DNA from: JAWVFM01 sp963841455
GTDB taxonomy: Bacteria; Actinomycetota; Thermoleophilia; Solirubrobacterales; 70-9
Reading direction: 5' to 3'
Assembly: GCA_963841455.1 (NCBI GenBank)
Contig: CAWJCU010000007.1
Coordinates: 186,001-250,000 of the forward strand
Length of the DNA: 64,000 nt
Shown piece after piece: positions 49,857 to 58,907 of the stretch (positions are counted from its first letter, which is position 1; each line of letters opens with the position of its first letter). Below the pieces are notes generated by a model, which searched no databases, was not told the origin of the DNA, and was given only the letters and a program-made list of their open reading frames with translations. Position numbers and translations under genes: made by a program.

Positions 49857-50610
49857 ATGCCGGGCACGTTCAAGACCGAGGCGGTGGTCCTCCGCACGAT
49901 CCGTTACGGCGAGGCCGACCGGGTGCTGCACCTGTACAGCTCCGCGTACGGGCGGATCGGGGCGATCGCGAAGGGGGTGCGGCGGCCGAAGTCGCGCTTC
50001 GGCGGGCGGCTCGAGCCGTTCTTCCGGCTCGACCTGGTGCTCCATCGCGGCCGCGGCGAGCTCGCGACGGTGACGGCGGCCCACACGGTCGCCGGGCACC
50101 CGAACCTGCGCTCGAGCGGGCCGGCGCTGGCGGCTGCGGCGCGCGGCTGCGACGCGATCCTGAGGCTCCTCGACGGCGAGGAAGCGAACCCCGCCGCCTA
50201 CAACCTCCTCTGCCGCTACCTGGCGCTGCTCGACGGGCAGGAGCCCCCTGAGCGGGGTGTCGCCGTTTCCGGCGGTCGACGGCGCGGCCGGGCTCGGCAC
50301 GGCGCTCGCCTTCCGTCTCAAGCTGGCGCTTGCGGCGGGGTTCGCCCCCGAGCTCGCCTCCTGCGCGCGCTGCGGCGAGGCCGACGGGCTCGCGGGCTTC
50401 TCCGGCGCTGCCGGCGGCGTGGTTTGCGCGTCGTGCGAGCGCGACGGGTTCGAGCTGTCGGCCGAGGCGCACCGGTTCATGGTCGAGGCGCTCGGCCAGC
50501 CGCTCGCCGCGGCGCCGGCGGCGGGGCCCGGCGCGCTGCGGCAGGTCGAGCGGGCGATCGCCTCGACGCTCGAGCACCACGCGCACGTGCGCCTTCGTAC
50601 CGCCGCCTAA
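49857..50610 (+). CDS. recO: DNA repair protein RecO, one frameshift
   Basis: RecO loads RecA on gapped DNA. The first frame reads MPGTFKTEAVVLRTIRYGEADRVLHLYSSAYGRIGAIAKGVRRPKSRFGGRLEPF (the OB-fold part) to about 50250. The rest (DGAAGLGTALAFRLKLALAAGFAPELASCARCGEADGL, CASCERDGFELS, LEHHAHVRLRTA) is in the next frame and ends at 50610. The C-terminal domain has the four-cysteine zinc site. One base change in the run near 50245 restores a protein of about 250 residues, the usual size. The 434-codon uninterrupted frame is an artefact. Confidence 0.88.
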
Positions 50611-50613
50611 GCT
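50608..50613 (+). promoter_or_regulatory. Putative -10 box of the second GNAT gene
   Basis: TAAGCT overlaps the recO stop and lies seven bases before the ATG at 50621. Confidence 0.4.
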
Positions 50614-50620
50614 GGGCCGG

Positions 50621-51109
50621 ATGTCCGACGTGCGCGTATCGGAGGCGGGCGCTGAGCGCATCGGCGAGCTCGAGCTGCTGTGGAGGGCGCTCTACGAGCA
50701 CCATCGCGGCTTGGCCGAGCGAGCGGGGGGCGTCAACCCCTTCGAGGAGAGCTGGCGGCGCCGGCGCGCTCAGTACGAGCAGTGGGTGGGCGGCGAGGAC
50801 GCCGCACTGCTGGTGGCCGACCGCGATGGCACGCTCGTCGGCTACGCGATGCTCACCGTGGGCCCGCCGCCGGCGACCTGGGACTTCGGGAAAGCGGTGG
50901 TGGACATCGAGACGCTGTCCGTTCTGCCGGACGAGCGCGGGGGGGGCGTTGGCGCGGCGCTCATGCGCGGGGCGGAGGAGTGGGCGCGGGAGCGCGGCGC
51001 CGAGACGCTCGAGGTCGGGCTCCTGTACACGAACGAGGACGCCCTGCGCTTCTACGAGCGCGAGGGCTTCCGGCAGTTCTATCTCGAGCTCGCGCGGGAT
51101 CTCCGGTAG
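50621..51109 (+). CDS. GNAT family N-acetyltransferase
   Basis: A 162-residue acetyltransferase. The acetyl-CoA site is VVDIETLSVLPDERGGGVGAALMRGAEEWARERGAETLEVGL (the pyrophosphate turn is ERGGGVG), then TNEDALRFYEREGFRQFYLEL. The substrate is unknown. It lies directly after recO and 70 bases before dgt, on the same strand. Confidence 0.9.
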   Translation: MSDVRVSEAGAERIGELELLWRALYEHHRGLAERAGGVNPFEESWRRRRAQYEQWVGGEDAALLVADRDGTLVGYAMLTVGPPPATWDFGKAVVDIETLSVLPDERGGGVGAALMRGAEEWARERGAETLEVGLLYTNEDALRFYEREGFRQFYLELARDLR

Positions 51110-51164
51110 CGCGCGGTCGCGCTTTTTGCGTGGATTCCGGCGCATTCGGTGCGTCGGCTGACCC

Positions 51165-51170
51165 TATGCT
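51165..51170 (+). promoter_or_regulatory. Putative -10 box of the dgt-dnaG transcript
   Basis: TATGCT followed by nine bases and the GTG of dgt. Confidence 0.55.
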
Positions 51171-51179
51171 CCACCTCAG

Positions 51180-52217
51180 GTGTCAGCGGCTGCGAACAGG
51201 GTCGGAGGGCTGGGCGTCGATTCGCTCGAGGACCGTGTTCGCGCCTGGGAGGCTGAGTGGCTGTGGGAGTTGGCAACACCGTCCTATCCCGCTCTCCGTC
51301 GCGAGCCCGAGCCCGACAGCACGCTGCGGACGCCGTTCCAGCGCGACCGAGACCGGATCGTTCACGCGAAGGCGTTCCGGCGCCTCAAGCACAAGACGCA
51401 GGTGTTCGTGGCGCCCGAGGGAGATCACTACCGGACGCGCCTCACGCACACGATCGAGGCGTCGGCGATCGCACGGACCGTCGCGCGGGCTCTGGGGCTG
51501 AACGAGGACCTGGCCGAGGCGATCGGGCTCGGCCACGACCTCGGCCATCCGCCCTTCGGGCACATCGGCGAGGAGGCGCTCGACCGGGTGCTTCGAGCGC
51601 GCGCCGGGAGGGGCTTCCGGCATAACGAGCACTCGCTGCGCGTCGTCGACGCCCTCGAGCGCGACGGCCGCGGGCTGAACCTCACCGAGCCCGTTCGGGA
51701 CGGGATCGTCAACCACACGGGACAGGATGTGCCGGGCACGCTGGAGGGCAGGATCGTGCGCATCGTCGATCGCTTCGCCTACATCAATCACGACATCGAC
51801 GACGCCCTGCGCGCCGGGATCCTCGCCCCGGGCGACCTGCCGGGCGAGGAGATCGAGCTTCTCGGGCCGACCGGCTCCCGGCGGATCGACGCGCTCGTCA
51901 CCGACCTCGTCACGACCTCGCGCGCCGCGGGCGACATCGTCCAGAGCGAGGAGGTCGGCGCGGCGATGCTGAGGCTTCGCGACTTCATGTTCGAGCGCGT
52001 GTATCTGGGCCCCGCCGCCCGCAGCGAGCACGCGCGCGTGGAGTGGACGGTTCGAGGCCTCGTGGGCCACTACCTCGATCATCCCGACGAGGTGCCGGCG
52101 GTGAGCCCGGACGCCGACGAGGTCCAGCGCGTGATCGACTACGTCGCCGGGATGACCGATCGGTTCTGCATCGCCACCTTCAGGCGGCTCGCGCTGCCCG
52201 AGGAGCGGCCATTGTGA
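51180..52217 (+). CDS. dgt: dGTP triphosphohydrolase-like HD protein
   Basis: Hydrolyses dGTP (or dNTPs) to the nucleoside and triphosphate. The 345-residue protein has the HD-domain motifs RTPFQRDRDRIVHAKAFRRLKHKTQVF, HTIEASAIARTVARALGLNEDLAEAIGLGHDLGHPPFGHIGEEAL (the HD pair), and DRFAYINHDIDDALRAG. It is of the shorter actinobacterial type. It starts with GTG nine bases after a TATGCT box; the stop overlaps the dnaG start, the order seen in Mycobacterium. Confidence 0.94.
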   Translation: MSAAANRVGGLGVDSLEDRVRAWEAEWLWELATPSYPALRREPEPDSTLRTPFQRDRDRIVHAKAFRRLKHKTQVFVAPEGDHYRTRLTHTIEASAIARTVARALGLNEDLAEAIGLGHDLGHPPFGHIGEEALDRVLRARAGRGFRHNEHSLRVVDALERDGRGLNLTEPVRDGIVNHTGQDVPGTLEGRIVRIVDRFAYINHDIDDALRAGILAPGDLPGEEIELLGPTGSRRIDALVTDLVTTSRAAGDIVQSEEVGAAMLRLRDFMFERVYLGPAARSEHARVEWTVRGLVGHYLDHPDEVPAVSPDADEVQRVIDYVAGMTDRFCIATFRRLALPEERPL

Positions 52218-53984
52218 GCGCGGGAGGGATGTTCACCCACGACACGGTCGAGCGGGTGAAGGAGGCGGCGAACATCGTCGAGATCATCTCGGCGCACACC
52301 GACCTGCGGCGCAGCGGCGTCAGCTTCATGGGGCTCTGCCCGTTCCACGACGAGCGCTCGCCGTCGTTCTCCGTCGACCCGCAGGCGAAGCTCTACCACT
52401 GCTTCGGATGCGGAGTGGGTGGCGACGTCATCAAGTTCGTCGAGGAGAAGGAGGGACTGCCGTTCCCCGACGCGGTGGAGTCGCTCGCCGATCGCTACGG
52501 GGTTGAGATCGAGCGGGAGAAGGAGGACCCGAGGGCGGAGGAGGCGCGCCGCCGCCGCGAGCGGCTCGGCGATGCGCTGGAGCGGACGGCGGCCTTCTAT
52601 CGCGCCTACCTCACCGACTCGCCGAAGGCGGCAAAGGCGCGGGAGTACCTGGAGGGGCGCGGGCTCGGGGCCGAGGTGCTCGAGGCGTTCGGCGTCGGGT
52701 TCGCGCCGAGCGCGTGGGACCAGGTCCTCACCCACGGACAGCGGGCGGGCTTCACGGTTGCCGAGCTCGAGGGCGCCGGGCTCGTGCAAAAGGGGCGCAA
52801 GGGCGGGCACTACGACCGCTTTCGGTCGCGAATCACCTTCCCGGTTCGCGACGCTCGCGGGCGGATGCAGGGGTTCGGCGCGCGGGCGCTATCGCCGGAT
52901 ACGAAGCCGAAGTACCTGAACTCGCCCGACGGCGAGCTCTACAACAAGAGCCGCACCCTCTACGGCATCGAGCGGGCGCGTCCGGCGATCGCGAAGCGGC
53001 GTCGGGCGGTCGTGGTGGAGGGCTACACGGACGTGCTCGCCGCGCATGGGGCGGGCATCGAGGAGACGGTCGCGATCATGGGCACGGCGATCACGCCGGA
53101 CCAGCTGTCGATACTCGCGTCGCACACCGACGAGGTGATCCTGGCGCTCGACGCCGACCGGGCCGGCCGCGAGGCGATGTTGCGCGCCCAGCGAGTGGCA
53201 GGGAGCAGGAGCGTCCGGCTGCGGGTCGCAGCCATGCCTCCCGGTGAGGATCCGGCCGACATGCTCGGGGAGGGGCAAGTGGATCGCCTCCGCGAGCTGA
53301 TCGACGACGCGGTCGAGATGCCGGTCTTCCACGTGCGCTCGGTGCTCGACGGGGCCGACCTCGCCACGCCGGCCGGCCGCGATCGAGCGCTCGACGAGGT
53401 GGTGCCCGTGCTGGGGGCGATGGGGGAGACGATCAGCCGCGACGAGCTCGCCCGCGAGGTCGCCGACAGGCTCGATGCCGACCCCGCGCTCGTTACGCGG
53501 CGGATCGCCGGCGCGGGGCCGCGGCACGGGATCCGGCGCACCCGCTCAACGCGACGGCGCGCCGGCGCCTGCCCCCGCCCCTCCGATCAGCGCCCGCGAG
53601 CGCCGGGAGCGGGCGCTGCTCGCGATGTGCCTCGCCTCGCCGAAGGATGGCCGGGAGCTCCTCGAGCGGCTGACGCCGGAGCACCTCTCATCGGAGCTCA
53701 CCCGACGCGCGCGCGGATGGCTCGTCGACCACCTCGACGCCCCGCTCGCCGACCTTCCTCGCGACGACGAGCCACTCCTGGCCCTCGTCACCGAGCTCGT
53801 GATGCTCGCGGAGCGCGAGCCGGCTACGCCCCAGGCGATGGAGCAGAACTTCCTGGAGCTCGACCTACGGGTGGTCGAGGACCACATCGCGGCCGCGGAG
53901 CGGGAGGGTGCTCCACCCCCGGTCGAGCTCCAGCGCCAGCGCGCCGACCTCAAGGAGCGGGTCTTCGGGCGCGAGGCGGTCTAG
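52214..53984 (+). CDS. dnaG: DNA primase, one frameshift
   Basis: Makes RNA primers for replication. From the GTG overlapping dgt the frame shows the CHC2 zinc finger CPFHDERSPSFSVDPQAKLYHCFGCGVGGD, the RNA-polymerase domain FPVRDARGRMQGFGAR, and the Toprim domain VVVEGYTDVLAAHGAG and ILALDADRAGREA. After about 53510 the family-like sequence continues in another frame: ISARERRERALLAMCLASPKDGRELLERL ... LQRQRADLKERVFGREAV, the helicase-binding end. One indel between 53515 and 53560 repairs the gene to about 590 codons. No rpoD follows, unlike many bacteria. Confidence 0.92.
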
Positions 53985-54001
53985 GCGAGCGTCAAGACGC
54001 A

Positions 54002-54015
54002 CGAACTCACGTTCG
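54002..54015. promoter_or_regulatory. LexA-like palindrome before the HNH gene
   Basis: CGAACTCACGTTCG fits the GAAC-N4-GTTC operator of Gram-positive and actinobacterial LexA. It lies 36 bases before the HNH start, next to the expected -35 of a weak GAGAAT box (54038-54043) with seven bases to the ATG. The same bases could instead be a short hairpin with a following TTTT, a weak terminator for dnaG. Confidence 0.45.
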
Positions 54016-54050
54016 CTTTTCTGTCCGATCTGGGTGGGAGAATCCCAGTC

Positions 54051-54753
54051 ATGGAGCGGGATCTGCTCGAACGCTACTTGGATCAGGGACTGTCGTTGGT
54101 GGAGATCGGCGTGCTCCTCGACCGCGACCCGTCGACCATTGGCTACTGGGTCCAACGGTACGGCCTCGTGGCGAACGGGCGCGCCAAGTACGCACCGAGG
54201 GGCGGGCTGACGCGCGAACAGCTCGAGCCGATGGTTCGAGCGGAGAAGACCGACGCAGAGATGGCCGACCACGCTTGATCGCAGCGCGAGGACTGTGCGC
54301 TACTGGCTCAGCCGCTTCGGGCTGAAGACACGAGTCGCCGCGGGCCTCGACCCATGGTGCCGCGAGAGATCGTAGAGCGGGCAATCGCCGAGGGCTCGAA
54401 GACTGTAGTCGGAACCTGCCGGCACCATGGCGAGGGCTTGTTCGTGATCGAAGACAACGGCTGCGTTCGCTGCCGTGCGATGCAGAATGGAGCGCGTCGC
54501 GGCTCGGCGTAGGCAGGGCAAGCGGCTGCTCGTCGAGGAGGCCGGCGGCCGCTGCGTGCTCTGCGGTTACGACCGATTCGAGGGTGCGCTTCACTTCCAC
54601 CACCTCGATCCGGCCACGAAGAAGTTCGGCATCTCGCAGGAGGGCGCGACACTTGGCATCGGCACCCTTCGAGCGGAGGCAGCGAAATGTGTCCTGCTCT
54701 GCGCCAACTGCCATGTCGAGGTCGAACATGGAAGTGTCACCCTGCTAAAGTGA
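54051..54753 (+). CDS. HTH-HNH endonuclease-like protein, three frameshifts
   Basis: Pieces in several frames make one protein of about 230 residues. First a helix-turn-helix (RYLDQGLSLVEIGVLLDRDPSTIGYWVQRYGL), then a second one in another frame (LDRSARTVRYWLSRFGLKTRVAAG). Next comes a Cys/His segment (GTCRHHGEGLFVIEDNGCVRCRAM), and finally an HNH domain: GGRCVLCGYDRFEGALHFHHLDPATKKFGIS ... KCVLLCANCHVEVEHG, with zinc cysteines and the HH pair. Indels near 54275, 54350 and 54485 join them. Double HTH plus HNH is an architecture I believe common in Thermoleophilia; its biological role is unknown. A LexA-like site lies upstream. Confidence 0.75.
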
Positions 54754-54797
54754 CGCGACTTGGGCCCTTCCGGCCTAGCACAATTCGAGTACGTAGA

Positions 54798-54869
54798 TCC
54801 GGGGTAGCTCAATGGCAGAGCGACGCGCTGTTAACGCGAAGGTTGTGGGTTCGAGTCCCACCCCCGGAG
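54798..54869 (+). tRNA. tRNA-Asn (GTT)
   Basis: The cloverleaf is clear: acceptor TCCGGGG/CCCCGGA, the D-arm with AGCTCAATGGCAGAGC, an anticodon loop CTGTTAA with GTT, a T-arm GTGGG-TTCGAGT-CCCAC, and discriminator G. One A-A mismatch closes the anticodon stem. No CCA is encoded. Confidence 0.95.
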
Positions 54870-54874
54870 TTCGA

Positions 54875-56049
54875 TCAGGCTCGCGGCACGAGCCGCTCCA
54901 CCGTTCCGGACCGACCATGTCCCGATCGCGCGGGCCCGCGCGCGGAAGTTCCGCTCTGCGAGCAGCCGCCGCGTCGCCCATCTGATGGCGGCCGCGCGCG
55001 CGAGCCGCCGCGGTATGGCGAGGCCCGCGCCGGCCCACGCAACCCGAGCACCGTTCTCGCCCATGTCGCCCGCCGAGCCGCAGCACAGCAGCGGCGCTCC
55101 GGCCTCCAGCGCCCGCACGACCGTCCCGTGCCCGCCGTGGCAGATGACGAGCGCGGCCTCCGGCATCACCTGCGAGTAGGAGACCCAATCGACGACGCGC
55201 GCGTTGCCAGGCGCCTCGATCTCGCCGGCCGGAACGGCGCGGTTCGTCGTCGCGAGCACCCGTACCGGCTCGTCCGCGAGCGCGTCGAGCGAGCGGCGCA
55301 CCAGCATGGCGCGCCGGTCCTTCGCGGTGCTCGGAGCGACCACAACGAGCGGGCCGTCACCCGCCGGCAGCTCGACGTCGGGGGAGCGGCATCTCGAAGA
55401 CCATCGGGCCCGTCACATGGACCCCGGCCGGCCACCGGCGCGGGTACTCGAGCTGGGGAAAGGTCGCGACGAGCGCCAGCTCGCGGCTGATGGCGCCGTG
55501 GTAGTCGTCCAGCGCCGGCAGCCCGAGCGCCGCCCGCGTCTCGTTCAGCTCGCGGCGCCCCCGGCGAAGGCCGGCCTCGAGCACCGGCATCGCCGCTCGC
55601 CAGAGCCCGCGCCCGGCGGGCGTCATCGGCGGTCGGGCGCCGAACCCGTAGAAGGGCAGCCCGGCCGGCGTGCACCGGGTAGACGTGCGGGATCAGCGTC
55701 GCCCGCCGCACGCCCGCGAGCTCCGCGGCGAGCGGGGGCGCTGTCGTGAGGATGTCGCTGATCACGAGGTCCGGGCGGCAGGTCGTCGAGAAGCGGGGCG
55801 AGCGCGCGCGCCGCCTCCGCGATCGATGGCACGCCGCTCGCCTGGGCGCCGCTCCCGGCGAACGCCCTGTACTCCTGCGCGGCGGCGAACTCGAGCCCCT
55901 CGCCCTCGACCGCCTCGCGCCAGCGCTCCCAGGTCTCGACGACGACGTGTGCCCCCGGCGATCGAGCGCGCTCGCCAGCGCGATCGCCGGAAACGCGTGC
56001 CCGGCGTCGCCGAACGCGGCGACGAGCAGCCGCGAGGCCGTGCGCTCAT
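54875..56049 (-). CDS. MGT-like (GT-B fold) glycosyltransferase, several frameshifts
   Basis: A UDP-glycosyltransferase of the macrolide/sterol glucosyltransferase kind, on the minus strand. In order, frames give RLLVAAFGDAGHAFPAIALASAL, PSIAEAARALAPLLDDLPP, LVISDILTTAPPLAAELAGVRRATLIPHVYPVH, GLWRAAMPVLEAGLRRGRRELNETRAALGLPALDDYHG, VHVTGPMVFEMPLP, LVVVAPSTAKDRRAMLVRRSLDAL, and ALVICHGGHGTVVRALEAGAPLLCCGSAGDMGENGARVAWAGAGLAI with the nucleotide-binding HGGxGT. At least four indels are needed. The end is uncertain: a stop at 54875-54877 in one frame, while another runs through the tRNA. It may be intact in the cell. Confidence 0.7.
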
Positions 56050-56115
56050 GGCGCTCTGCAAGCTCCGCGTGCCGAAGCCTTGCGCCCAGTGCCGCGACGC
56101 GCTATCCCTAGGCCG

Positions 56116-56705
56116 ATGCGCAGAAGGGATCGCGATCCCACGCAGCGCCTGCGGCTCGCCGTCGAGTCGCTGCCGCGAGCGACTCGCGAGGCGATGCTCC
56201 GCGGCGTCGACGCGAACCCGATCATCGTCGGCGCCTACGTCGACAAGGTCTCGGGCGGGATCTGCCCGATGCTCGCCGCCCATCGCAACGGCGGCCGCAC
56301 CAACCTCGCGAGCTTCGCCCGCGCGTGGGACCGCTACACGGGCGCCAAGCGCCCCCGCCTCGCCACCCGGCGCGAGGTGCGAACGCTGCGCGCCATCCTC
56401 CATTCGAGCCTCGCCGACGACCTCGCCGGGCCGGGCGCCGGCTCGATCGCCGAGGCGGCCGAGCGCATCCGCGCCGAGCGCGCGACGCTCGCCGCCCGCG
56501 AGGCCGCGTCGCGGCCCGCGCTCACGCCGGACACGGGGAGCGCCACCGCGCCGCCGAGCTTCGCACCCGCCTGCGCTGGGCCTGGATGCGCCCCGCCAAG
56601 CGCTACGACGAGTTCAAGGACCTCGTCGCGGCGGCGGAGGAGCAGCTCGCGGAGAGCCGCGCCGACGAGGTCCTCGGCGAGCGCGAGCCCGCCGCCTCGC
56701 GCTGA
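56116..56705 (+). CDS. Conserved-looking hypothetical protein, one frameshift
   Basis: A soluble alpha-helical protein of about 195 residues. From the ATG the first frame reads RRRDRDPTQRLRLAVESLPRATREAMLRG, then DANPIIVGAYVDKVSGGICPMLAAHRNGGRTNLASFARAWDRYTGAKRPR, up to about 56535. The natural continuation, GERHRAAELRTRLRWAWMRPAKRYDEFKDLVAAAEEQLAESR, is in the next frame. The CPMLAAHR region looks like a conserved core, but I cannot name the family. It lies head-to-head with the glycosyltransferase, 66 bases away. Confidence 0.6.
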
Positions 56706-56717
56706 GCCGACCAGGCG

Positions 56718-57442
56718 CTACAGCTCCTGGCCGTGCCGCGTGAAAATGATCTCCGGCACCAGGCAGTAGCGCGACGTTCGAAGCAGGAACCGCACCGCCT
56801 CAGCGATGTCCTCGGGCTGGATCATCTCCTTCGGGTCGACGTTCTCGCGCGCCCACTCCGTCATCGGCGTGTCGACGAACGCGGGGCAGAACGCCGTCAC
56901 CTGGATCCCGTCGCCGCCGAGCTCCTTCTGCGTGGCCTCGGCTGAAGCCGATCAGCCCGGCCTTCGTCGCCGAGTAGACCGACAGCCAGCCCTCGCCGGA
57001 CTTGCCGGCGATCGAAGCCGTGTTGACGATCAGCGCCTTGCCATGCTCGGCGCCGGCCTCCTTCAGCATCGGTATCGCCTCGCGCGTCGCGAGGACGGCG
57101 GAGCGCAGGTTGACGCCGATCTGCATGTCGACGTGCTTCGTCACGGCCTGGTCGATCGTCTGCCCGATCCCGACCCCGGCGTTGTTCGACGAGCACGTCG
57201 AGCCGCCCGAACCGCTCCCGGTGCGAGTCGAAGAGCCTCTTGATCTCCTCCTCATCGGCGACGTTGGCCGCCACGGAGTGGACGTCGAGCCCGTCGCTGC
57301 GCAGGCGATCGGCAGCCGCCTCGAGCTTGTCCGGCCGCCGCGCGGAGACCGTGACGCCGTAGCCGTCCTCGCCGAGCGCGCGCGCGATCGCCAGCCCGAT
57401 TCCGCTCGATCCTCCGGTCACCAGCGCAGCCCGTTCAGCCAC
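56718..57442 (-). CDS. Short-chain dehydrogenase/reductase, two frameshifts
   Basis: An NAD(P)-dependent SDR of classical type. From a GTG after GGAGGAAC (minus strand) the first frame gives ALVTGGSSGIGLAIARALGEDGYGVTVSARR (cofactor site TGGSSGIG). The second gives NNAGVGIGQTIDQAV, IVNTASIAGKSGEGWLSVYSATKAGLIGFS (NNAG, catalytic Ser, YxxxK). The third gives VTAFCPAFVDTPMTEWARENVDPKEMIQPEDIAEAVRFLLR. Indels near 57185 and 56945 join them to about 240 residues, the normal size. The substrate is not known. Confidence 0.82.
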
Positions 57443-57499
57443 CGTTCCTCCTTCGCTCGACAGGGCGGCGGACCCTATCCGACGGTCGCGGCCGTGCCG

Positions 57500-57714
57500 C
57501 TACTGGGCGACGCGGAGGTGCGACGGCCCAGTCGGCGTCGATCGAGCCGAGTGCATTGACCACGGCGGCCTCGAGCGCCTCGTTCTCCAGGTCGTCCGAG
57601 TCGAACGTCGCGCAGTTGAAATCGGGGTCGAAGCCAACGGCCGCGCCGACGGCGTTACCCAGCCTTGTCCGACAGCTCCTCGGCCCTGGGCCCGATCGCC
57701 TCGAGGATCAGCAT
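57500..57714 (-). CDS. Small acidic hypothetical protein, frameshifted
   Basis: A minus-strand frame starting MLILEAIGPRAEELSDKAG stops at once, but a one-base change lets it continue as NAVGAAVGFDPDFNCATFDSDDLENEALEAAVVNALGSIDADW. The composition is protein-like and acidic. I do not recognise it, and both its ends and its reality are uncertain. Confidence 0.35.
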
Positions 57715-57748
57715 TCCCACGAGGCCACCCTATATCGGCAGGCGGGCT

Positions 57749-57778
57749 GGCGGTCCCCCCCGAGAAGGGGGGGCCGCC
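57749..57778. terminator. Strong GC hairpin in the gene-free stretch before tRNA-Met
   Basis: GGCGGT-CCCCCCC and GGGGGGG-CCGCC form a 12-bp stem with one bulged T and a GAGAA loop. A second perfect 7-bp hairpin (CGACAGC-TTCAT-GCTGTCG, 57794-57812) follows. Neither has a T tract. The rest of 57715-58058 shows no gene; a GATAAT box at 58044-58049 may be the -10 of the tRNA-Met. Confidence 0.5.
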
Positions 57779-58043
57779 GCTGTTATGGCCGCCCGACAGC
57801 TTCATGCTGTCGTCTTGGATCCGCGGCAGAAGAGGAAACCGCGGGCAAGTATTGAGCGCCGCACGTGGCGCGATGCAACCGGATGCACTGCCGACTGATA
57901 GGGAGTCCGGAAGCTGCCCTGCAAGCAGGCAACTCGCCTCACCTTTGATCCAAGAGGTCGACGCCCGGCGGGACGTGACCCCGCTGAGCATTAAACCAGC
58001 CCATAGCCGCCCCCGCCGAACACCGGACGTCCACGGGGCGGGC

Positions 58044-58049
58044 GATAAT
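58044..58049 (+). promoter_or_regulatory. Putative -10 box of tRNA-Met
   Basis: GATAAT lies nine bases before the first base of the tRNA. No clear -35 was found. Confidence 0.45.
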
Positions 58050-58058
58050 CGAATGCGC

Positions 58059-58132
58059 GGGCCGGTAGCTCAGCTGGTTAGAGCAGCGGACTCATAATCC
58101 GTAGGGCGAAGGTTCGAGTCCATCCCGGCCCA
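58059..58132 (+). tRNA. tRNA-Met (CAT), elongator-like
   Basis: Acceptor GGGCCGG/CCGGCCC, D-arm AGCTCAGCTGGTTAGAGC, anticodon stem-loop GGACTCATAATCC with CAT, T-loop TTCGAGT and discriminator A. The loop CTCATAA is that of elongator tRNA-Met, although a lysidine-modified tRNA-Ile cannot be excluded from sequence. The T stem GAAGG/CCATC has an A-A mismatch in its centre. No CCA is encoded. Confidence 0.9.
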
Positions 58133-58161
58133 CCTCAGATCGCGTCAGGAACACTGAGCGC

Positions 58162-58722
58162 CTACTCCGAGAGCCCGGCGGCTTCGAGGCCCTCGGCTCG
58201 GTTCAAGTAGGCCTGCTCGCGGACGACCCGCCCGCTCGAGAGGGTAAAGAGGTTGGCGTAGTCACTATCGATAGGAGCGCCGCTGCTCAACCCACTGCTT
58301 CTGATGCGGCCGATCACCAGGATGCGGTCACCCAGGTCTCTCAGCTCGTCGGGCTCGTAGCGATAGTCCCCCCATTCGGCGCGAAACTGCTGTTCGTAGC
58401 GAAGCCGCGCTTCGAGACCGCGATAGGAGGCCTCCTTGCCAAGTCCCGCCAAGTTGGTCGGCGGGAAGAACTCCACGTCGCGATCGTAGTTCGCGAAAGC
58501 CACCTTGAGGTCTCCGCGATTGACGGCCTCAAACCCCGAGCGCACGAGTCGCGGCAAGATCGCCTGTCGCAGCCGCGATTGCGGAGGCCGCCTCGACCAA
58601 ACCCGAGCCACCAGAGGCTGGACGTACGGAACCCGCAGAGCGAGGCGCTCTTCGAGGCGACGACTGGAATCGGCCCCCAATGTCAGGGGGTGACGTATCA
58701 CTTCCACGCTCTCCTGCGACAT
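58162..58722 (-). CDS. SnoaL-like (NTF2 fold) protein 3
   Basis: A 186-residue protein with an N-terminal extension before the SnoaL-like domain. The domain shows RSGFEAVNRGDLKVAFANYDRDVEFFPP, YRGLEARLRYEQQFRAEWGDYRYEPDELRDLGDRILVIGRIR, NLFTLSSGRVVREQAYLNRAEGLEAAGLSE. The N-terminal part (SQESVEVIRHPLTLG) begins like the short copies, then inserts about 50 residues, possibly a fusion or duplication of the first helix. The ATG at 58722 follows a GATACT box by nine bases. Confidence 0.8.
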   Translation of the reverse strand: MSQESVEVIRHPLTLGADSSRRLEERLALRVPYVQPLVARVWSRRPPQSRLRQAILPRLVRSGFEAVNRGDLKVAFANYDRDVEFFPPTNLAGLGKEASYRGLEARLRYEQQFRAEWGDYRYEPDELRDLGDRILVIGRIRSSGLSSGAPIDSDYANLFTLSSGRVVREQAYLNRAEGLEAAGLSE

Positions 58723-58731
58723 CGCCGGTGG

Positions 58732-58737
58732 AGTATC
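58732..58737 (-). promoter_or_regulatory. GATACT -10 box before SnoaL-like protein 3
   Basis: Minus-strand GATACT, nine bases before the ATG at 58722. The same box and spacing recur before 59860 and 62366. Confidence 0.6.
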
Positions 58738-58907
58738 TCGCGTCACGCGCGCGGCGCTCGCGCGAGCCATATGAGGTAGGGCGCGTCATGTCGTCTCCCG
58801 TTAGGAGGCAGAACGGAGGCAAACGAAGGATGAATCGGCTTGCCCATGCGGGTTGTCGCGCGAGTTCAGTAAACCCGGTCCATTGCGGCGCTCACCGCGC
58901 CGATCGC

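Noticed and set aside
49857..51161. 434-codon frame beginning with RecO
   Set aside because: After residue 133 it leaves the RecO frame; the true RecO end lies in 50257-50610.
54775..55188. Peptide VGVEPTTFALTAR at the end of a minus-strand frame
   Set aside because: This is the well-known translation of the reverse complement of a tRNA, here tRNA-Asn, not a protein.
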